A DNA stretch of 64,000 nt, from NCBI RefSeq assembly GCF_030409225.1, contig NZ_JAUFPK010000001.1, positions 1,336,730 to 1,400,729 on the forward strand. Reading direction: 5' to 3'. The stretch is from Aquisalimonas lutea (lineage in GTDB: Bacteria > Pseudomonadota > Gammaproteobacteria > Nitrococcales > Aquisalimonadaceae). Every line of letters starts with the position of its first letter. Position 1 is the first letter of the stretch. A program made the translations under genes and the position numbers. The notes beneath the pieces are model-generated. The model worked only from the letters and a program-made list of their open reading frames with translations, did not search any database and was not told the origin of the DNA. Positions 53,769 through 62,203 of the stretch are shown one piece after another.

Positions 53769-54221
53769 ATGCGTATCATCCGGAAAACCGCGGCCGTGGT
53801 CACGGCCCTTCTTCTCGTGGTCGGGTGCCAGGGATTGCCTAGCGACTCCGAGCGCCTCACGGAGCGTACCGAGCCGGTTGAGTACAACAGCGTCGTATTC
53901 ACCGATTACAACCTCCAGCGTTCCTGGAGCGACGGGCTGCTCGGGGAGGGCGGGCGCTATCGGCTGTCCGTGGAGCGGCACGGCCAGCGGCGCACCGAGA
54001 CGGGGACCACCGAGGTGTTCGCCGTGATCCGCAACCACACGGACGCTGACTACACCCTGGAGGCGCGCACGCATTTCGTCGACCGAGACGGTGTGCCCAC
54101 GGATGCCGACGCCGTATGGAAGCGCTTTACTGCCTCGGCGAACAGCCTGACGGCCTACCGTGAGTACTCGACCAGCGATCAGCCGCTGCAGTACCGGGTG
54201 GAAGTACGGGAGCTGCGATGA
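53769..54221 (+). CDS. YcfL-like lipoprotein (DUF1425)
   Basis: A 150-residue lipoprotein with lipobox LLVVGC. The mature part has EYNSVVFTDYNLQRSWSDGL and TEVFAVIRNHTDADYTLEAR, matching the immunoglobulin-like DUF1425 fold of YcfL, which sits next to lpoB in Escherichia coli. An AGGAGAGA site precedes the ATG. Confidence 0.8.
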   Translation: MRIIRKTAAVVTALLLVVGCQGLPSDSERLTERTEPVEYNSVVFTDYNLQRSWSDGLLGEGGRYRLSVERHGQRRTETGTTEVFAVIRNHTDADYTLEARTHFVDRDGVPTDADAVWKRFTASANSLTAYREYSTSDQPLQYRVEVRELR

Positions 54222-55048
54222 TGAGTCGATCAGCCGTCGTAGTCTCAATGGTGCTGCTGCTCGGCAGCCCGGCCCTGGCCCAGCAGGATCACGCACCGGC
54301 GCCGATGATGGCGCCGGCCCAGGGGCCGCTGACCAGCCAGGCCCGGGCCGCCGAGCAGCAGACGTCCGGGCGGACCCGCGACGCCGAGGCCATTCTCGCA
54401 GCGTTCGCCGAGCGCTTCGGTGACGCGCCCCCGGCCATGGCGGTGTACTGGAATCGCGCCTTCGGCGACCGGGTCAGCGACTGGGCCAGCACCCAGCGCA
54501 GTGTCGTGGTGGGCAGCGAATCGGTGCGCAGTGACGGCCCGGAGGGCGCCACCCGTCAGGATACGGAGCTCAGCCTCGCGGCCCAGTCCGAGACGCGGGG
54601 CGGCCCGAGGGATAACTCCGGTTCGGCGCGGCTCGCGTTCGCGCTGGAAGCGGGCTTCGTCGAGCGCCTGCGCGGCGCCGGGATCCGCGTGCTCGATCGG
54701 CGCGCTCTGATGCGCATCACCGACAATGCCCTGGAAGACGGCAGCTTCTCGCGCCTGTCGCCCGACCTGGCGCGGCTGGAAATGCGCTCGCTGGCCCAGC
54801 ACGCGGACTTCGTGGTGGAGCTGCGTCGTGATGGGCCTGACCGCTTCCGGATCACCGTGCTCTCAGTGGCCGACGGCAGCGTGCAGGCGCTGTTCTCGTC
54901 CAATGGCGTCCCGCCAGAGGAAGGCGATGCGGAGCCGCGGTGGATCACCACGGCGCAGGGTTTTGAGCGTCGGGAACGACCGGTCTCGCTGGGTGCTATC
55001 GGCGGCGAGCTGGCGCTGCTCACGCTGGCAGGCATGAGTGGGCTATAG
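54218..55048 (+). CDS. Secreted protein of the LpoB-YcfL cluster
   Basis: A 276-residue protein with a signal peptide (VVSMVLLLGSPALAQQ). The middle contains a segment similar in layout to LpoB/CsgG-type domains (RLRGAGIRVLDRRALMRITD and ADFVVELRRDGPDRFRITVL), but I cannot assign a family. It overlaps the YcfL-like gene by 4 bp and is the last gene of the operon. Confidence 0.7.
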   Translation: MMSRSAVVVSMVLLLGSPALAQQDHAPAPMMAPAQGPLTSQARAAEQQTSGRTRDAEAILAAFAERFGDAPPAMAVYWNRAFGDRVSDWASTQRSVVVGSESVRSDGPEGATRQDTELSLAAQSETRGGPRDNSGSARLAFALEAGFVERLRGAGIRVLDRRALMRITDNALEDGSFSRLSPDLARLEMRSLAQHADFVVELRRDGPDRFRITVLSVADGSVQALFSSNGVPPEEGDAEPRWITTAQGFERRERPVSLGAIGGELALLTLAGMSGL

Positions 55049-55147
55049 CTCGGGATCTCGTGCCCTCGCTCTGCAGCGACAACCAGCTTTCGCCGCCCAA
55101 ACTCGCGGGAGTACACTGAAAAGGTCGGTCCTGGCGAGGAGAGACTT

Positions 55148-55417
55148 GTGGCGACTCCGAAAGAGCACATGGTTAGGATCATTGAAGCCCAGCCAGAGGA
55201 CAGCTCTTACGTGGAGCTCCCCCGCGAACTGGCGTTCGCGAGGATGATTGACTGCGTTCTTGCCGATTCAGACGCTGGCCGCACAGTCAGCAATCAGGAG
55301 ATGCAGGAGCGCATCCGGTCGTGGCAGAGCTGCACTGGACGAGGGAGGCACAGCGTTGGCTGCAGGACATCCACCACTACATTGCCCACGATGATCCAGC
55401 GGTCGCTGGCCGTGTAG
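55148..55417 (+). CDS. Antitoxin of a ParDE-like pair
   Basis: An 89-residue frame with GTG start and GAGGAGA seven bases upstream. The N-terminal part MVRIIEAQPEDSSYVELPRE and RMIDCVLADSDAGRTVSNQE match antitoxins that precede RelE/ParE toxins. It overlaps the toxin frame, and its last about 35 residues (GRGRHSVGCRTSTTTL...) are probably not part of the original domain. Confidence 0.6.
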   Translation: MATPKEHMVRIIEAQPEDSSYVELPRELAFARMIDCVLADSDAGRTVSNQEMQERIRSWQSCTGRGRHSVGCRTSTTTLPTMIQRSLAV

Positions 55418-55605
55418 TACAGGGCATCTATCGCAAAGCTCAGATGTTGAGCGATTTCCCGGAGATGGGGCACCGCTAAGAATCGCTGCCAGCCGGCGAG
55501 ATCCGCATTCTCCAGTACGGCCACTATCGGATCGCGTACTTGATCAAGCGTAGCGAGGCCGTCGACATCCTTGGCGTGTTTCACGGCGCCATGGATATCG
55601 ACTGA
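55321..55605 (+). pseudogene. ParE/RelE toxin gene broken by one stop codon
   Basis: The frame from GTG 55321 reads VAELHWTREAQRWLQDIHHY, FPEMGHR, then TAA at about 55477, and continues LPAGEIRILQYGHYRIAYLI and VDILGVFHGAMDID to a TGA at 55603. Intact family members have Tyr (TAC) at the stop position in FPEMGRRYE. One substitution thus inactivates the toxin, with the flanking sequence still in frame. Confidence 0.8.
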
Positions 55606-55947
55606 TACCTCACGTGACACTCACATTGAAACCGGTCCCATCATGGCCTGATGCGGACCCGATGCCGCCGATGACTTCGGTCGCACCAACGTCTGCTATC
55701 CGGATGATGGTCACAAAGTAAAACACCCGTAAGGCCGTCTCGCGATGCGAATACAAGTGTGACCGCCCGCATGGCTACTTGGGAATTTGCACCCCGGAGG
55801 AGTTCCGACGAGACCACGCACAGACCGGAATTCTCGACTCTTGACCGGTCAGTTATCCGGGGGCCTCAGCGCTTGTTTGCGCCTACTTGGCCGTGCGTAG
55901 GTTTCGTATTATTTTTTTGCTTTGTTGTATGACTTTAGGAAATTTTC
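55606..55947. other. Intergenic, no gene seen
   Basis: About 340 bp without a convincing frame. The last 60 bases are AT-rich (a run of seven T near 55911), suiting a promoter for the EgtC-EgtB pair. Confidence 0.45.
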
Positions 55948-56730
55948 GTGTGCAGATTGGCCGCTTATACGGGGAGATCGGTGAGGCTGGAGGAGTTCCT
56001 GCTGACACCGCCTCATAGTCTCATTCAGCAGGCCCACGCGCCACAGGAGACCCTTTCGGCAACTGTCAACGCTGATGGGATCGGGTTCGGATGGTATCCG
56101 GAGGATGGGCAACCCGCGGTATATCGGAGCCTCCTGCCTGCATGGGCAGAGCCGAATTTGGAGAGTCTTGGTCGGTCTCTAGCGAGCCGCACCTGGCTGG
56201 CGAACGTCCGTAGCGCCACGGACCCTCTCTCCAGTGGCTACGCTAATACGCAACCGTTCAGCGGCGACGGCATGCTTTTCCTGCACAACGGTTTCATCGA
56301 GGACTTCAGCACTGCGGTCCGCGGCCCGCTAAGGAGTACCCTCTCTCCGGCGTTTGAAAGTACGGTGCATGGGACGACTGATTCGGAGTATCTCTTTGCT
56401 CTGCTGCGGCAAGAAGTCCACGAGCATGACGGGAATTTGCTCAGCGCATTGCGCGTAACGGTCGAGCGTCTCGTTGACTGGCTGCGCGAGGAAAAGCTCG
56501 GGGCGCTTCTCAACATCGTAGTGTCCCAGGGAAACACGGTCACTGCGCTACGCCACGCAATCCGCCTTGAGTGTCCCAGTCTATATACTCATTGCGGACA
56601 CCATGCGTTTGCTGGAGGCCATTTAGCCGCCTCGGAGCCGCTGGACGATGACCCTGGCTGGGATGCTGTTCCGCCCCATCACGTTGCAGTCTTGGAGCCA
56701 GGGCATGATGTACGGATCTTTCCCCTCTGA
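55948..56730 (+). CDS. egtC: EgtC-like class II glutamine amidohydrolase
   Basis: A 260-residue N-terminal-nucleophile hydrolase. GTG 55948 gives MCRLAAYTG, with Cys2 as nucleophile. NADGIGFGWYP, WLANVRSATDPLSSG and FLHNGFIEDF are the glutaminase signatures, and the TTDSEYLFALL segment is also conserved. In ergothioneine synthesis EgtC removes glutamate from the EgtB sulfoxide product. It overlaps egtB by 26 bp. Confidence 0.85.
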   Translation: MCRLAAYTGRSVRLEEFLLTPPHSLIQQAHAPQETLSATVNADGIGFGWYPEDGQPAVYRSLLPAWAEPNLESLGRSLASRTWLANVRSATDPLSSGYANTQPFSGDGMLFLHNGFIEDFSTAVRGPLRSTLSPAFESTVHGTTDSEYLFALLRQEVHEHDGNLLSALRVTVERLVDWLREEKLGALLNIVVSQGNTVTALRHAIRLECPSLYTHCGHHAFAGGHLAASEPLDDDPGWDAVPPHHVAVLEPGHDVRIFPL

Positions 56731-57910
56731 AGCTGCGCGACCCCCTGTTCGCCAGGATCCACTTGAAGCGCTGGCCTGGCACCATGCTTGGGCGCTTCAG
56801 CTTGTAGGTCAGCTCGACGATTCGCAGATCCGCACCCAGTATCACCCGGAGCTCAGCCCCGTGGGGTGGCATATCGGCCACTGCGCGCTGGTCGAGCATT
56901 TCTGGATTGAGGAGACCATCCTAGGCGCTGAGGCTGATGAGGAGCTTCACGACCTCTATTTCCCGGAGCGCAATCGCAAGGAAGAACGTGGCTGTCGCCT
57001 TCCCAGTGGCGAGGCACTGAGACACTGGGCCGGCTCTGTGCACCGTCGCACATTAGAATTCCTCGCAAAGCCACCCGTGCCCTTGGCTGAGCATCCTATG
57101 ATGCGTGAAGGCTATCTGGCGCATTTTCTGGAACAGCACTACGCCCAGCATTGCGAGACGCTGTGCTACTGCCTGGCAGCGATGAGTGTTGGTGACCACC
57201 AGACAGCAGATCTACCTCTGTCGGAGGCAGTGCGACCTGCCCCCGTCTCCGGAACCTCGGTAAGGCTGCCTGCGGGCGAGTATTCGGTTGGCACCAACAA
57301 TGTGCGTGGTTATGACAATGAGCGCCCTGCGCACACAGTGTGTCTCGCTGGTAGTGAGTTAGCGTGTTCGCCGGTCACGAATGCGCAATGGCTCGCGTTC
57401 ATGTCCGCAGGCGGATACGATCCTTCGGCGCCTTGGTGGTCAGTCGAGGGTGCCACGTGGCTGCGTGCCACCGGCGTTGATTGTCCTTGGACCTGGCACA
57501 TTGATCACGTGGGCCGTTTCGCATGGAAGGGAGCATATGGATTCAAGGCCCTGGCAGCAGAGGCGCCCGTCAGCGGGGTCAGTTTCTACGAGGCGCATGC
57601 CTTCGCTACCTGGGCAGGTGCACGTCTGCCGCACGAGTTCGAGTGGGAAGCAGCGGCAGACCTCGGGCTGCTGCAGAACGTCGGGTATGTATGGGAGTGG
57701 TGCTCTAACACGCTTGCACCTTATCCCGGCTTCCGTGCCTTCCCCTACGACGGCTACTCGACACCCTGGTTTGACGGCCATCACTTCGTTCTGCGCGGGA
57801 GTAGCATCTATACCGAACCGGGGTTAAGACGCCATTCGTTCCGTAACTTCTTCGAACCCCATGCCCGGCATCACTTCGGCGGGCTGCGGCTCGCGTTTGA
57901 TGGCTGCTGA
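56705..57910 (+). CDS. egtB: EgtB-like sulfoxide synthase (ergothioneine type)
   Basis: A 401-residue non-heme iron enzyme. The N-terminal DinB-like domain holds the three His ligands: His56 or 59 in VGWHIGHCALVEHFW and the pair in LEQHYAQHCET. The C-terminal formylglycine-generating-like domain has SPVTNAQWLAFMSAGGY, VSFYEAHAFATWAGARLPHE and the end ARHHFGGLRLAFDG. It forms the C-S bond to trimethylhistidine (hercynine). An SenA-type (selenoneine) function is not excluded. EgtD, which makes hercynine, is not in the window; an integrase lies directly downstream. Confidence 0.85.
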   Translation: MMYGSFPSEAARPPVRQDPLEALAWHHAWALQLVGQLDDSQIRTQYHPELSPVGWHIGHCALVEHFWIEETILGAEADEELHDLYFPERNRKEERGCRLPSGEALRHWAGSVHRRTLEFLAKPPVPLAEHPMMREGYLAHFLEQHYAQHCETLCYCLAAMSVGDHQTADLPLSEAVRPAPVSGTSVRLPAGEYSVGTNNVRGYDNERPAHTVCLAGSELACSPVTNAQWLAFMSAGGYDPSAPWWSVEGATWLRATGVDCPWTWHIDHVGRFAWKGAYGFKALAAEAPVSGVSFYEAHAFATWAGARLPHEFEWEAAADLGLLQNVGYVWEWCSNTLAPYPGFRAFPYDGYSTPWFDGHHFVLRGSSIYTEPGLRRHSFRNFFEPHARHHFGGLRLAFDGC

Positions 57911-58027
57911 CCGTTTCACAGCGGACGTCGGCGGATACTGAGTGACTGTCGGCTTCGGGTCGGACAGCGCCCCTCCATGGACGCGGCCCGACGAGTTATC
58001 CCGCTAGACTTCAGTTTGTTCCGACAT

Positions 58028-58639
58028 CTAATGTACGTCGTCCACCTCGATCCCGAGGTACCGGACGGTGCTTTGGAGTTTGGTATGGCCAAGCAGGAGT
58101 TGCACGGCTCGGAGATTCCGTGTGCGCCGGTACACCAAGGTCGCCTTGGTTCGGCGAAGTGAATGGGTGCCGTACTCGGCGGGGTCGAGGCCGAGTTGGG
58201 TAACCCAGGATTTTACGATTCTTGCGTACGGCCGAGTGGAGATGTGCGGGGAACCGCGGATGCGGCTCGGGAAAAGGTAATCCCCGGATTGCAGGTGGGC
58301 CTCATCGACCCACTCTTCGACAGCCCGTCGGGTATTGGGCGTGAGTTTGAACTGGACAGGTCGCCCCGTCTTCTGCTGGATGACAGCGGCTCGCTTGACT
58401 GCTTTCCCGCCATGCACGACATCACGAACTTGGAGCCTGACGAGGTCACAGCCTCGGAGTTTGCTGTCAATCGCGAGGTTGAACAGAGCGAGCTGGCGCC
58501 TGTTCTGGTCGAGCTGAAGCCGGATGCGAATGCCCCAGACTTCAGGGAGTTTCAGCGGGGGCTTCGGACCAATCAGGTGGCCTTTGTTCCAAGGGGCGCG
58601 TTCGGTTGTCTGCTGGCGGGGCGGGTTGGCGGTGGTCAT
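58028..58639 (-). CDS. Short tyrosine recombinase (integrase family)
   Basis: A 203-residue recombinase of the compact family starting MTTANPP...WNKGHLIGPKPPLKL. The catalytic residues are visible: Arg in SKLRGCDLVRL, H-x-x-R in THSLRRTKATLVY, His in LLGHTKLQST and Tyr in VRYLGIE. ATG 58639 fits the normal start of the family, so the upstream open frame is not used. It marks one end of the mobile-gene region that follows. Confidence 0.85.
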   Translation of the reverse strand: MTTANPPRQQTTERAPWNKGHLIGPKPPLKLPEVWGIRIRLQLDQNRRQLALFNLAIDSKLRGCDLVRLQVRDVVHGGKAVKRAAVIQQKTGRPVQFKLTPNTRRAVEEWVDEAHLQSGDYLFPSRIRGSPHISTRPYARIVKSWVTQLGLDPAEYGTHSLRRTKATLVYRRTRNLRAVQLLLGHTKLQSTVRYLGIEVDDVH

Positions 58640-58796
58640 GGCTCTATATCTCCGCAGAGGGTGGGATGTTAAGCATCGACCATGACGGGCTCGCCCGCTC
58701 TCTTGACGTTTGGCGCTGCAGGCGGTGTTTCGTTTGTTGCGTTTTACGGTTATTGCGATTATTGTCGGGTGAGCACACACGCACTCCGGAGTTCCC

Positions 58797-59249
58797 ATGC
58801 AGACACCCAGTGGCGACAACCAGCTCCCCGGTCATGAGGCTGCTGCCCTGGCCCGTGCCAGCGCGACGGAGCTGAGCAGACTTCTGGCTCAGCAGCCGGA
58901 CTCCGACCGGGCCCGGGTTCAGCTCGACGGCACCGATCTGGTGCTGCCGCGCCAGGCGCTCGCGCTGCTGCGTGACCTGCTTGGCGAGATGGCCCAGGGC
59001 AATGCAGTGACGATCGTGCCGACGCACGCAGAGCTCACGACGCAGGAAGCTGCAGACATCCTCAATGTCTCCCGGCCGCATCTCGTCAAACTTCTCGAGC
59101 GGGGGGAGCTTCCCTTTTCGAAGGTAGGTACCCATCGCCGGATTCGATACCAGGATCTGCTGGCGTACAAGGCTGAACGCGATCGCACCAGCCAGGAGGC
59201 CCTGGATGCACTGACCGAGCAGGCGCAGGACTTGGACATGGGGTACTGA
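58797..59249 (+). CDS. Excisionase-type HTH antitoxin partner of PIN toxin
   Basis: A 150-residue protein. The core ELTTQEAADILNVSRPHLVK with FSKVGTHRRIRYQDLLAYK is a MerR/excisionase-type HTH; VPTHAELTT before it and the end AQDLDMGY are typical of the antitoxin that precedes PIN_3 toxins. It is followed directly by the PIN gene (gap 1 bp), which fits an operon. Confidence 0.8.
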   Translation: MQTPSGDNQLPGHEAAALARASATELSRLLAQQPDSDRARVQLDGTDLVLPRQALALLRDLLGEMAQGNAVTIVPTHAELTTQEAADILNVSRPHLVKLLERGELPFSKVGTHRRIRYQDLLAYKAERDRTSQEALDALTEQAQDLDMGY

Positions 59250-59250
59250 C

Positions 59251-59682
59251 GTGCGCTTCGTGGTGGTGTTTGATGCGTGCGTGCTGTACCCGGCACCCAT
59301 GCGGGATTTCCTGATCCGGTTGGCAACCGCCGGGCTGTTCGCAGCCAAATGGACCGACCGGATTCATGAGGAGTGGACACGAAGCTTGTTGACAACGCGT
59401 CCTGATCTGGCTGACGCGCTCAAGAGAACACGCTCGCTAATGGATCAAGCGGTCCCCGACTGCCTTGTTGAAGGCTATGAGCCGTTGATTGAGGGACTAT
59501 CGCTGCCGGACCCCGATGACCGACACGTTCTTGCTGCCGCAATCCGCGCCGGTGCGCAGACAATCGTGACCATCAACCTGAGAGACTTTCCGGCACCGTC
59601 GCTCGCGCCCTACGGCATTGAGGCCGTTCACCCGGATACTTTCGTGGAACAGCAGCTCGATCTGCATGAGGGGCGGTTGTGA
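59251..59682 (+). pseudogene. PIN_3-family toxin, shortened by frameshift
   Basis: GTG 59251 gives 143 residues with the PIN acidic residues (Asp8 in VVFDACVLYP, DDRHVLAAAIRAGAQTIVT). Family members are about 190 residues. The missing end is found in the next frame: KRHRAALRNPPKPVDTYLDT and AERLREFADVL at 59679-59813. A change of one or two G in the GGGG run at 59670-59673 would rejoin the two. The catalytic core is intact, so residual function is possible. Confidence 0.65.
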
Positions 59683-59813
59683 CGACGGCGAAACGTCACC
59701 GCGCTGCTCTCCGCAACCCTCCGAAACCAGTCGACACCTATCTTGATACCCTCGCGGCGCAGGGGCTTGTCGTCACGGCGGAAAGGCTGCGGGAATTCGC
59801 CGACGTTCTCTGA
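59679..59813 (+). pseudogene. Frameshifted C-terminal part of the PIN_3 toxin
   Basis: A 44-codon frame from a GTG overlapping the PIN stop: KRHRAALRNPPKPVDTYLDT followed by LAAQGLVVTAERLREF. This matches the usual C-terminus of PIN_3 toxins (HRASLRNPPxSxEEYLxxLxxQGL). It could in principle be translated separately through the GTGA overlap. Confidence 0.6.
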
Positions 59814-59893
59814 CCAAACGCGATCCCGTGACCAAGGGACGCTGTCCGACCCTAACCTGACTATCAGCCTATACCTCTCCCCCGTCCGCTTTC

Positions 59894-60190
59894 AGGAAAT
59901 TGGAGCGGCGGGTGAGTCAATACATCGGGGCAATGCCCTGTCTCTGGGTCGGTGTTGACGACGAGCCCGGGCCTGCAAGCGGCCGCGGACATATTGAGCG
60001 CAACTGCATTGCGCTGCTCAGCAATTTGGAAAGAGAGCCCATTGATCCCCCCTTCACCCGAATGGCTCGGTCGTCACACCGACAGAGAGGCGGTTCGTCT
60101 CTTGGGTCTCTGGAACAACAACCACATCCGCGAAACCCATGATTCCTCGTTCCCCGTGACTCTGCAGCGGTGGATCAGCAAGCACTGGTC
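59894..60190 (+). pseudogene. 3' remnant of a GIY-YIG nuclease-family gene
   Basis: RVSQYIGAMPCLWVGVDDEP and GHIERNCIALLS run in one frame; after an insertion in the C/T run at 60047-60054 the next frame continues PPSPEWLGRHTDREAVRLLG and LWNNNHIRETHD. This is the C-terminal block of proteins annotated as GIY-YIG nucleases (ERNSIALLSNY...DPPSPNWLG...SGLWNNNHV). The nuclease domain itself is absent. Confidence 0.55.
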
Positions 60191-60206
60191 ATCCGCCCAC
60201 TCCCGG

Positions 60207-60572
60207 TTACACCTGGTTCAAACTCGGTCCGGAGCGGTTCGTCTGTTCAGTCGCCGGCCGCGTGCCGGGATGGAGTGCATCAACCCAGGCTCGAAGCGTC
60301 GCGACACACGGGTACCCCAGCGCCTCACTGGTTCTGGCAAGGCAGCGACCATGGGTGAAGTAGTGATCAACCGCCCTTTGCTTCTGTGCGATTGAGTACT
60401 TCGATTTGGGGCGAGACCGCTCGGGCAGATCCCCGGTTTCGACGTAGGTGCGATACCACCGCCGGAGGTTCTTCCGTGAGGGGTAACCAAGCTCCCGGAT
60501 GGTGTCGGTCGCGCTCCTGCCGTACTGGATATGGAGCTTCACTGCCCTGAGACAATCATCATACGAGTACAT
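60207..60572 (-). pseudogene. IS3-family transposase orfA, truncated
   Basis: ATG 60572 gives MYSYDDCLRAVKLHIQYGRS, ELGYPSRKNLRRWYRTYVET, KYSIAQKQRAVDHYFTHGRC and LGYPCVATLRAWVDALHPG, the two HTH repeats of an IS3-group transposase first frame. No orfB with the DDE motif follows on this strand. Only the 5' part of the element remains. Confidence 0.75.
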
Positions 60573-60660
60573 GAACTACCTCCGATGTAGTCCAAGATTT
60601 CGTCCGCACCTCCGTGGGTCATTGAGTTTCCCGCACCCTCCAGACCGAGGAGGGAGAGCC

Positions 60661-60930
60661 ATGACGAGGGCGAAGCACGATCCCAGGCGCATGATGCACG
60701 CGGGGCATTTACCTGCGGAGGCTGCCATCGTGCGCCAGGAGCTTTGGGAGGAGATCCTCTGCACGGCGGCCCGGGACTTGGTATCGATCTCGGAGCTGAC
60801 GCGGCGCCTTGGAGTGGTGGATCGCAAGACGATCCGGCGCTGCCTGCGCGAGTCGAGCTACCGCAGCTATCAGCGTGAACGCCCTGCCGCGACACTGCTC
60901 GGCGAGCACGAGGCGGAGAACGCCGTGACC
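60661..60930 (+). pseudogene. Transposase N-terminal remnant (possibly IS21-like)
   Basis: ATG 60661 with a strong GAGGAGGGAG upstream opens MTRAKHDPRRMMHAGHLP, then SISELTRRLGVVDRKTIRRC, an HTH like that of IS21-type IstA proteins, and YRSYQRERPAATLLGEHEAE. Beyond about 60930 the frame continues antisense to the Fic gene and homology is lost. The family call is tentative. Confidence 0.4.
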
Positions 60931-61013
60931 TTCCGCACGGCGATGCTGCCGTTTTCGCTCGACGCTTCCCGACAGGACCTTGTATCCGGTCAGGTTCTTG
61001 GCCGCGATAGCGC

Positions 61014-61991
61014 TCATGCTTCGGTGCTGGACCCCGGCGGCGCCAGCATGTTCATGATCAGGTGGATCATCGTCTCCTTCTGCGCGGGTTGTGATTCCGC
61101 GACCAGGAGCGTCAGGGCGGCGAGGCCGTTGTCATTGATCACGGGTTCACCCTTGGCGTCCATCAGCCCGTTGTTACGGCTGAGAAAGTCCACCATGAGG
61201 TAGGCGGCGCTGCGCTTGTTGCCGTCGGCAAACGGGTGATTCTTCACCACGAAGTAGAGCAGATGCGCCGCCTTGCTTTCGACGCTCGGATAGGCGGGCT
61301 CGCCGAAGACGGTCTGGTCCAGGTTCCCGAGCAGGGACGCCAGGCCGTCGCCGCGCTCTTGGGCGAACAGCTCGGTGGCCTCGCCGCGGGCGATGAGGGC
61401 GCGCTTGAGCTCATTGAGCGAGCGCTGGGCCTCGTCGACAGTCGGCAGCGTGCCGCCACGCGTCGCGGGTGGTTCGGTCAGCAGGCCTTCGTCATAGCGC
61501 TGCAGCAGCAGGAAGGTGTTGGCGTAACGGGTGACGACATCGACGAGTGCACGCCCGGCGTCGGTAGTCAGTGCCGGTGTGCGGGCCGTGTTGCGGACGA
61601 GTTCAAGTGCCGCCTCGAGTTCCCGGGCATTGGCTTCGAAACGTGCGCGATCGACAGCGTACCCCTGTGTCAGATAGTCCTTTAGGACATGACTCGCCCA
61701 TTGGCGAAATCGCACGCCCTCGTGGGACTTGACGCGATAGCCCACGGAGATGATGACGTCCAGGCTATAGAGGCGCACAGGTTTATCGGAGGAAGGAATG
61801 TGCATATTTTGCACATTGGTCGCCTCATCCAGCTCGCCCTCCTTGAAGACATTGCGGATGTGGCGCCCGATGACCGTCCGGTCCCGGCCGAACAGTTCGG
61901 CGAGCTGTTCCTGCCGCAGCCACACTGTCTCGTGTTCCAGTCGGACTTCGACGGAGCCGGCGGCGCTCTCGTAGATCACCACCTCCGTCAC
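61014..61991 (-). CDS. RhuM-Fic/DOC fusion protein
   Basis: A 325-residue protein. The N-terminal RhuM part has TVWLRQEQLAELFGRDRTVI, HIRNVFKEGEL and YSLDVIISVGYRVKSHEGVR. The C-terminal Fic domain carries HPFADGNKRSAAYLM, which fits HPFx(D/E)GNxR fully, so AMP-transfer activity is possible. GTG 61991 overlaps the hsdM fragment stop (GTGA). In many genomes this fusion sits inside type I restriction operons. Confidence 0.88.
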   Translation of the reverse strand: MTEVVIYESAAGSVEVRLEHETVWLRQEQLAELFGRDRTVIGRHIRNVFKEGELDEATNVQNMHIPSSDKPVRLYSLDVIISVGYRVKSHEGVRFRQWASHVLKDYLTQGYAVDRARFEANARELEAALELVRNTARTPALTTDAGRALVDVVTRYANTFLLLQRYDEGLLTEPPATRGGTLPTVDEAQRSLNELKRALIARGEATELFAQERGDGLASLLGNLDQTVFGEPAYPSVESKAAHLLYFVVKNHPFADGNKRSAAYLMVDFLSRNNGLMDAKGEPVINDNGLAALTLLVAESQPAQKETMIHLIMNMLAPPGSSTEA

Positions 61992-62203
61992 GCCGACAGC
62001 TCCTCGATCATCTGCTTGATCCGGTCGGTGCATTTCTTGAGTTCGGCATCGATCTCCCCCAGCGGTCGCGGCGGCTTGAACACGTAGAACTTGCGGTTGA
62101 ACGGGACCTCGCAGTCGACGATGCCCATCGCGCTGTCGTGCTCTTCGCCCCTAGACCCGTCGATCCAAGCGTCCGGTCTGGGAGTGATTCGACGGTCCCT
62201 CAC
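61988..62203 (-). pseudogene. C-terminal fragment of type I restriction methylase gene hsdM
   Basis: PRPDAWIDGSRGEEHDSAMG and VPFNRKFYVFKPPRPLGEID, then ELKKCTDRIKQMIEEL, match the last about 65 residues of HsdM proteins (PDAWID...PFNRHFYxxxPPRPLxEID). The methylase core with NPPF is not present; the sequence before the fragment is unrelated. Its coupling to the RhuM-Fic gene is the original operon layout. No hsdS or hsdR is found. Confidence 0.7.
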
